Assembly (NCBI GenBank): GCA_017432405.1
Contig: JAFRJF010000283.1
Coordinates: 1-43,942, forward strand
DNA length: 43,942 bases
Origin: Clostridia bacterium
GTDB lineage: Bacteria; Bacillota_A; Clostridia; Christensenellales; Aristaeellaceae
Direction: 5' to 3'
Every line of letters starts with the position of its first letter. Position 1 is the first letter of the stretch. The notes under the pieces were generated by a model, which was not told where the DNA came from, did no database searches, and saw nothing but the letters and a program-made list of their open reading frames with translations. Made by a program: the position numbers and the translations under genes. Shown one piece after another: positions 40,955 through 43,942 of this stretch.

Positions 40955-42630
40955 TTAACCAATATTCTTGTTGTTGGTGTAGCTGACGGTATAATCGGTT
41001 CCCTTGGCCAGCTTCTTGCCATTGTACCTGACGACAGGGCTGGGCTTGATGGCCTTGCCGGTGTAGGTCTTGTCCTCGATGGCGGCTACCTTGGCCTTTT
41101 TGATTGAAGTCTTGTCCTTGCTCTCCCATACGGCATAGAGTTCAGTGTGAGCGTCCTGGCCCAGGCGCTGGCGTTTTCCGGCTTTGTATCCTTGATCAGC
41201 GTGCCCGCCTCGTCCTTCGGATCGGTGCACCAGCCCTTGAAGCTGTAGCCTTTCCGCTCGGGCACATATTTGCCGATATTCAGCGTGAAGTCATAGCCGC
41301 CGATCTTGCAGGTTTCACAAACGAGATGCTCCTGGCCGTTGATGGTGCCGCCCCTGGGATCGAAGCCCACCGTCAGGCAGCTGGGACAGCCGCCGACGCC
41401 CGCTTTAATGAACCTGGCGCTCAGCGTGACGTCCTTGAGGGCGAAAAAGGTACTCTCTTCGATCTCCTCCAGCATCGTCACGAAATTCATCGTGTAGGTG
41501 TAGGCGTCGTCCGTCATATTGGATACGCTATGGTGCCTGATGTCCTCCCGCTTCGAAGCGCCATGAGAAGCCAGCCAGCCCCAGTGCCAGTCGTCCCAAT
41601 TGTCCCAGCCGTCGAACAGACAACCCTTGCGAACGGGCCGGGGCATCTGGTAGGTGTGGTCCTTCCTGTCGATGTAGATCCTGTCAGCATAGGCGGCGGG
41701 AGCGGTGGCCGGGAAGCTCAGCTCGCCCTTGGCGGCATCGCCGTAGTCGTACTTGACCTCGTAGTAGTTTTCAGCGAAGTAGAATTCCGGCTGGCTGCAG
41801 ATCGTACCACTGCCCTGAAAGCTGGGGTTGCCGTTGTTGTTGCCGCCATATCCAAGCATCTTACCGGCACTCTCGCTCTTATTGAAAGTATCTCTGTAGT
41901 AAAGAATGGGATGACCGGTGTCATTCCTGTACAGGCTGACATAGGTGACCTTGCTTATGCTGTCATCGCCGATGTTCGTAAAACCTTCGCGTGCGCGATA
42001 GGGAATGTGCAGCTCCTCCGTCTTCACGACGGTCAGCGCCGTCTTCGCGGGCATTCCTGTGCGCGGCAGCAGATCAACGGCATCACCATAATAGGTCGTC
42101 TCCACTACCGGCTCGTCCAGCTGGTAGATCGTGAAGTCGAAGGTCAGCAGGCCATATTTTTCCATGCCGCTGTCGCTGATGGCCGCGTCTGTCGGCACGA
42201 CGGCAACGGTCTCGCCCGGGAATATGGCGGTGATGCGGTTCCTGCTCATATCCCCGTCCTCCAGACCCAGGATGTGATCCGCCGACCGGGCACTCGTCTT
42301 CTGGCCTTCGTACCAGGATTCAAACTGCCCCTGATCCCAGTATAAATCATCGTCGTTCGCGGCGACGGTTTCCCCGTTCGCCGGTGCTTTGGGCACGTCA
42401 TCGGATCGCGGCTCGCCCAGGTCAAGCGCCGGCGTTATGGATATGGCATTCCCGTCCACCAGGCCGTCGATCAATGCCGAATCCTCGATGGAAAGGTCGC
42501 CCGCCTGTATATCGACTGCGCTGACGTCCTCCGGCAGGGACAGGGCGTTTTCCTCCGCAAGCGCGGCGGACAGTGCCAGCGCCAGGGCGCATAGCAGCCC
42601 AATCAGGGCCTATACATGTTTCCTGCTCAT
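40955..42630 (-). pseudogene. broken paralog of the secreted InlB-repeat protein
   Basis: The ATG at 42630, preceded by GGAGG, opens MSRKHV and then meets TAG at codon 7 (42610-42612); in the same frame the rest of a signal peptide follows (ALIGLLCALALALSAALA) and then the mature protein. Near 41155 the frame is lost between ASAW and AHTELYAVWE (one base deleted or two inserted), and the protein ends after NNKNIG at a TAA (40955) where the intact paralog continues for about 120 residues. Three independent lesions make this a pseudogene. Shared blocks with the downstream paralog include ADHILG, DLLPRTG and GYSFKGWCTDPKD. Its promoter and ribosome-binding site still look intact. Confidence 0.85.
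40961..41149. repeat. 189-bp direct repeat, copy 2 (inside broken paralog)
   Basis: Partner of 39116-39304, same orientation. The homology ends at the very codon (NNKNIG) after which this paralog stops, so one end of the repeat is a truncation junction. Confidence 0.8.
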
Positions 42631-42664
42631 TCGTATTACCTCCATAATTTTGTGTTTCATCGTA

Positions 42665-42693
42665 ATATTACCAGAGTATAACCAGATTGTCAA
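42665..42693 (-). promoter_or_regulatory. promoter of the broken InlB-repeat paralog
   Basis: Minus strand TTGACA (42688-42693), 17 bases, TAATAT (42665-42670). A GGAGG box lies downstream, nine bases from the ATG at 42630. Confidence 0.55.
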
Positions 42694-42802
42694 TAAATGA
42701 AGCCGTAAAAGTAAATGACCTTCGATCGACAGGAATTTTATAAGAAATTCCCGTCCCACAAACCGCTCCGCAAACCGACCGGCTGCTGTTTTTAACTGCG
42801 GC

Positions 42803-42831
42803 TTGACAACCGTTTTCCCCGGGTGTATGAT
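42803..42831 (+). promoter_or_regulatory. promoter of the DUF4867-like gene
   Basis: TTGACA (42803-42808), 17 bases, TATGAT (42826-42831). Confidence 0.75.
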
Positions 42832-42864
42832 GTAACCGGCCAATAACATACAGGAGGCAAGCCT

Positions 42865-43488
42865 ATGAAAATCAATTCCATCTACGACGCTGAATTCAAG
42901 CCCTACGGCCAGGTGCTGGAGGGTTACGACACCGCCGAGCTGCGCGAGGCGATGATGAAGATCGACCTGCCCGAGGGCGTCAACTACGAACCCGGCATCG
43001 ACAGCCTCGAAGCCTGCGCCATCTATCCCGTGCTGCGGGACCGGGCCTACGGCGGCATGCCGATCCAGCTGGGCCTGTGCTGGGGCCACAACACCAAGCT
43101 GAACTGCCTGGAATACCACCGCGACAGCGAGGTCAACATCGGCACCCATGACTTCGTGCTGCTGCTGGCCAAGCAGGACCAGATCGTGGACGGCGTGCTG
43201 GACACCGCCCTGGTGAAGGCCTTCCGGGTGCCCGCCGGCGTGCCGGTGGAGGTATTCGGTACCTCGCTGCACTATGCCCCCTGCCACACCGACGCGAAGG
43301 ACGGCTTCCGGGTGGCCATCGTGCTGCCCAAGGGCACCAACACCGCCAAGCCCGACTTTGCGCCCGTCAGTGAAGAGGACAGGTGGATGACCGCCCGCAA
43401 CAAGTGGCTCCTCGCCCACCCCGAATCCGCCGAGGCGAAGGACGGCGCGCACATCGGCCTGAAGGGTGAGAACATCGATATCGCGTAA
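42865..43488 (+). CDS. DUF4867-family cupin-like protein
   Basis: Cytosolic protein of 207 residues. The sequence fits the DUF4867 family, which has a cupin/ureidoglycolate-lyase-like fold: FKPYGQVLEGYDTAEL near the start, IQLGLCWGHNTKLNCLEYHRDSEVNIG with candidate metal-binding His and Glu, DFVLLLAKQDQIVDG, FRVPAGVPVEVFGTSLHYAPCH and GFRVAIVLPKGTN. Proteins of this family in clostridia often lie near sugar catabolism genes and may be isomerases or lyases; activity is not established. The ATG at 42865 has GGAGG eight bases upstream. The gene is alone between its promoter and a shared terminator. Confidence 0.75.
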   Translation: MKINSIYDAEFKPYGQVLEGYDTAELREAMMKIDLPEGVNYEPGIDSLEACAIYPVLRDRAYGGMPIQLGLCWGHNTKLNCLEYHRDSEVNIGTHDFVLLLAKQDQIVDGVLDTALVKAFRVPAGVPVEVFGTSLHYAPCHTDAKDGFRVAIVLPKGTNTAKPDFAPVSEEDRWMTARNKWLLAHPESAEAKDGAHIGLKGENIDIA

Positions 43489-43492
43489 AATT

Positions 43493-43539
43493 CCTGATAA
43501 AACAGCCCGCTGCAAAGCGCAGCGGGCTGTTTTATCAGG
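43493..43539. terminator. 21-bp bidirectional terminator between DUF4867 gene and tuf
   Basis: Arms 43493-43513 and 43519-43539 are perfectly complementary around AAAGC. Stem GCAGCGGGCTG is flanked by AAAA and TTTT, giving a short U-run for both convergent genes. Confidence 0.85.
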
Positions 43540-43546
43540 CCACAAA

Positions 43547-43942
43547 TCAGTCCTCGATGATCTTGGTCACGACGCCGGAGCCGACGGTGCGACCGCCCTC
43601 GCGGATAGCGAAGCGCAGGCCTTCCTCGCAGGCGATGGGGGTGATCAGCTTGACTTCCATGTCGATGTGGTCGCCGGGCATGACCATCTCAACGCCCTCG
43701 GGCAGCTTGATGTCGCCGGTAACGTCGGTGGTGCGGAAGTAGAACTGCGGACGATAGCCGTTGAAGAACGGGGTGTGGCGGCCGCCCTCTTCCTTGGTCA
43801 GCACGTACACCTGGCCCACGAAGTGGGTGTGGGGATGGATGGAGCCGGGCTTCGCCAGAACCTGGCCGCGCTCGATCTCGGTCCTCTGCACGCCGCGCAG
43901 CAGCACGCCGATGTTGTCGCCGGCCTCGGCGTAGTCCAGCAG
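43547..43942 (-). CDS. tuf: translation elongation factor Tu (partial, 5' end outside window)
   Basis: The C-terminal 131 residues of EF-Tu, which carries aminoacyl-tRNA to the ribosome. Recognised blocks are [11 protein letters not shown] at the window edge, [56 protein letters not shown] and the invariant ending [19 protein letters not shown]. Codon use is strongly biased to C/G-ending codons as expected of a highly expressed gene. Domains 2 (end) and 3 are present; the GTPase domain lies outside. A terminator hairpin follows the stop. Confidence 0.98.
   Translation of the reverse strand: MLDYAEAGDNIGVLLRGVQRTEIERGQVLAKPGSIHPHTHFVGQVYVLTKEEGGRHTPFFNGYRPQFYFRTTDVTGDIKLPEGVEMVMPGDHIDMEVKLITPIACEEGLRFAIREGGRTVGSGVVTKIIED

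Noticed and set aside
42610..42612. Programmed read-through or recoding of TAG in the signal peptide
   Set aside because: TAG ends other genes here (fumC, ubiX, receiver gene), and the same gene has a frameshift and truncation, so simple decay is more likely.

Overview
The window reads as a stretch of a GC-rich (about 60% by eye) Bacillota chromosome, probably class Clostridia. Three things point there: the gene order plsX-acpP-rnc-smc-ftsY, the presence of whiA and an era-recO pair, and good Shine-Dalgarno boxes in front of many TTG or GTG starts (era, smc, the ParB-like gene, the ECF-S-like gene). Sigma-A type promoters close to TTGACA-17-TATAAT are easy to find. No CRISPR array, transposase gene or prophage was seen. 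The genus cannot be fixed from the sequence alone.

Layout. 1-2211 (minus): an operon of an ECF-S-like membrane protein and two LplB/LplC-type sugar ABC permeases, the last cut by the window edge. 2255-4804 (minus): a diguanylate cyclase-like protein and a class I aminotransferase. 5108-9650 (plus): glycogen phosphorylase behind a promoter with an inverted-repeat operator, then a GH13 neopullulanase/cyclomaltodextrinase-like enzyme. Together they suggest alpha-glucan storage or maltodextrin breakdown. 9738-11107 (minus): a coiled-coil membrane protein, a small membrane protein and an O6-alkylguanine-DNA alkyltransferase. 11276-14237 (plus): era-recO, then two response regulators without a visible kinase, the first with a degenerate receiver pocket.

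14354-24504 is the accessory part. It holds a secreted protein of unknown function, an SH3-type secreted protein and a tight minus-strand operon: acyltransferase-like, UbiD/LpdC, UbiX/LpdB, LpdD. That operon looks like a prenyl-FMN dependent hydroxybenzoate (gallate-type) decarboxylation module. Around it lie gene remnants: a kinase tail, a signal peptide joined to a 5'-nucleotidase C-terminal domain, a TauE/SafE fragment joined to a polyprenol-kinase-like fragment, and an internally deleted fructosamine kinase. Intact HD and metallophosphoesterase genes and a secreted FMN_bind-like plus rhodanese protein sit among them.

24593-33963 returns to core genes: tRNA-Arg(CCG), plsX-acpP-rnc-smc-ftsY, an N-acetylhexosamine-kinase-like gene and class II fumarase. 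33960-38605 holds an orphan DUF6922-like gene, a ParB/Noc-like gene, murB-whiA and an AlgI-type MBOAT acyltransferase. 38759-42630 carries two tandem paralogous secreted InlB-repeat proteins; the upstream one is broken by a nonsense codon, a frameshift and truncation. The window ends with a DUF4867-like gene and the 3' part of tuf.

The most interesting unit is the acyltransferase/UbiD/UbiX/LpdD operon, because of the unexpected acyltransferase and a UbiD protein lacking the usual N-terminal region. Next are the degenerate two-receiver pair, the FMN_bind-rhodanese fusion and the cluster of chimeric gene remnants.
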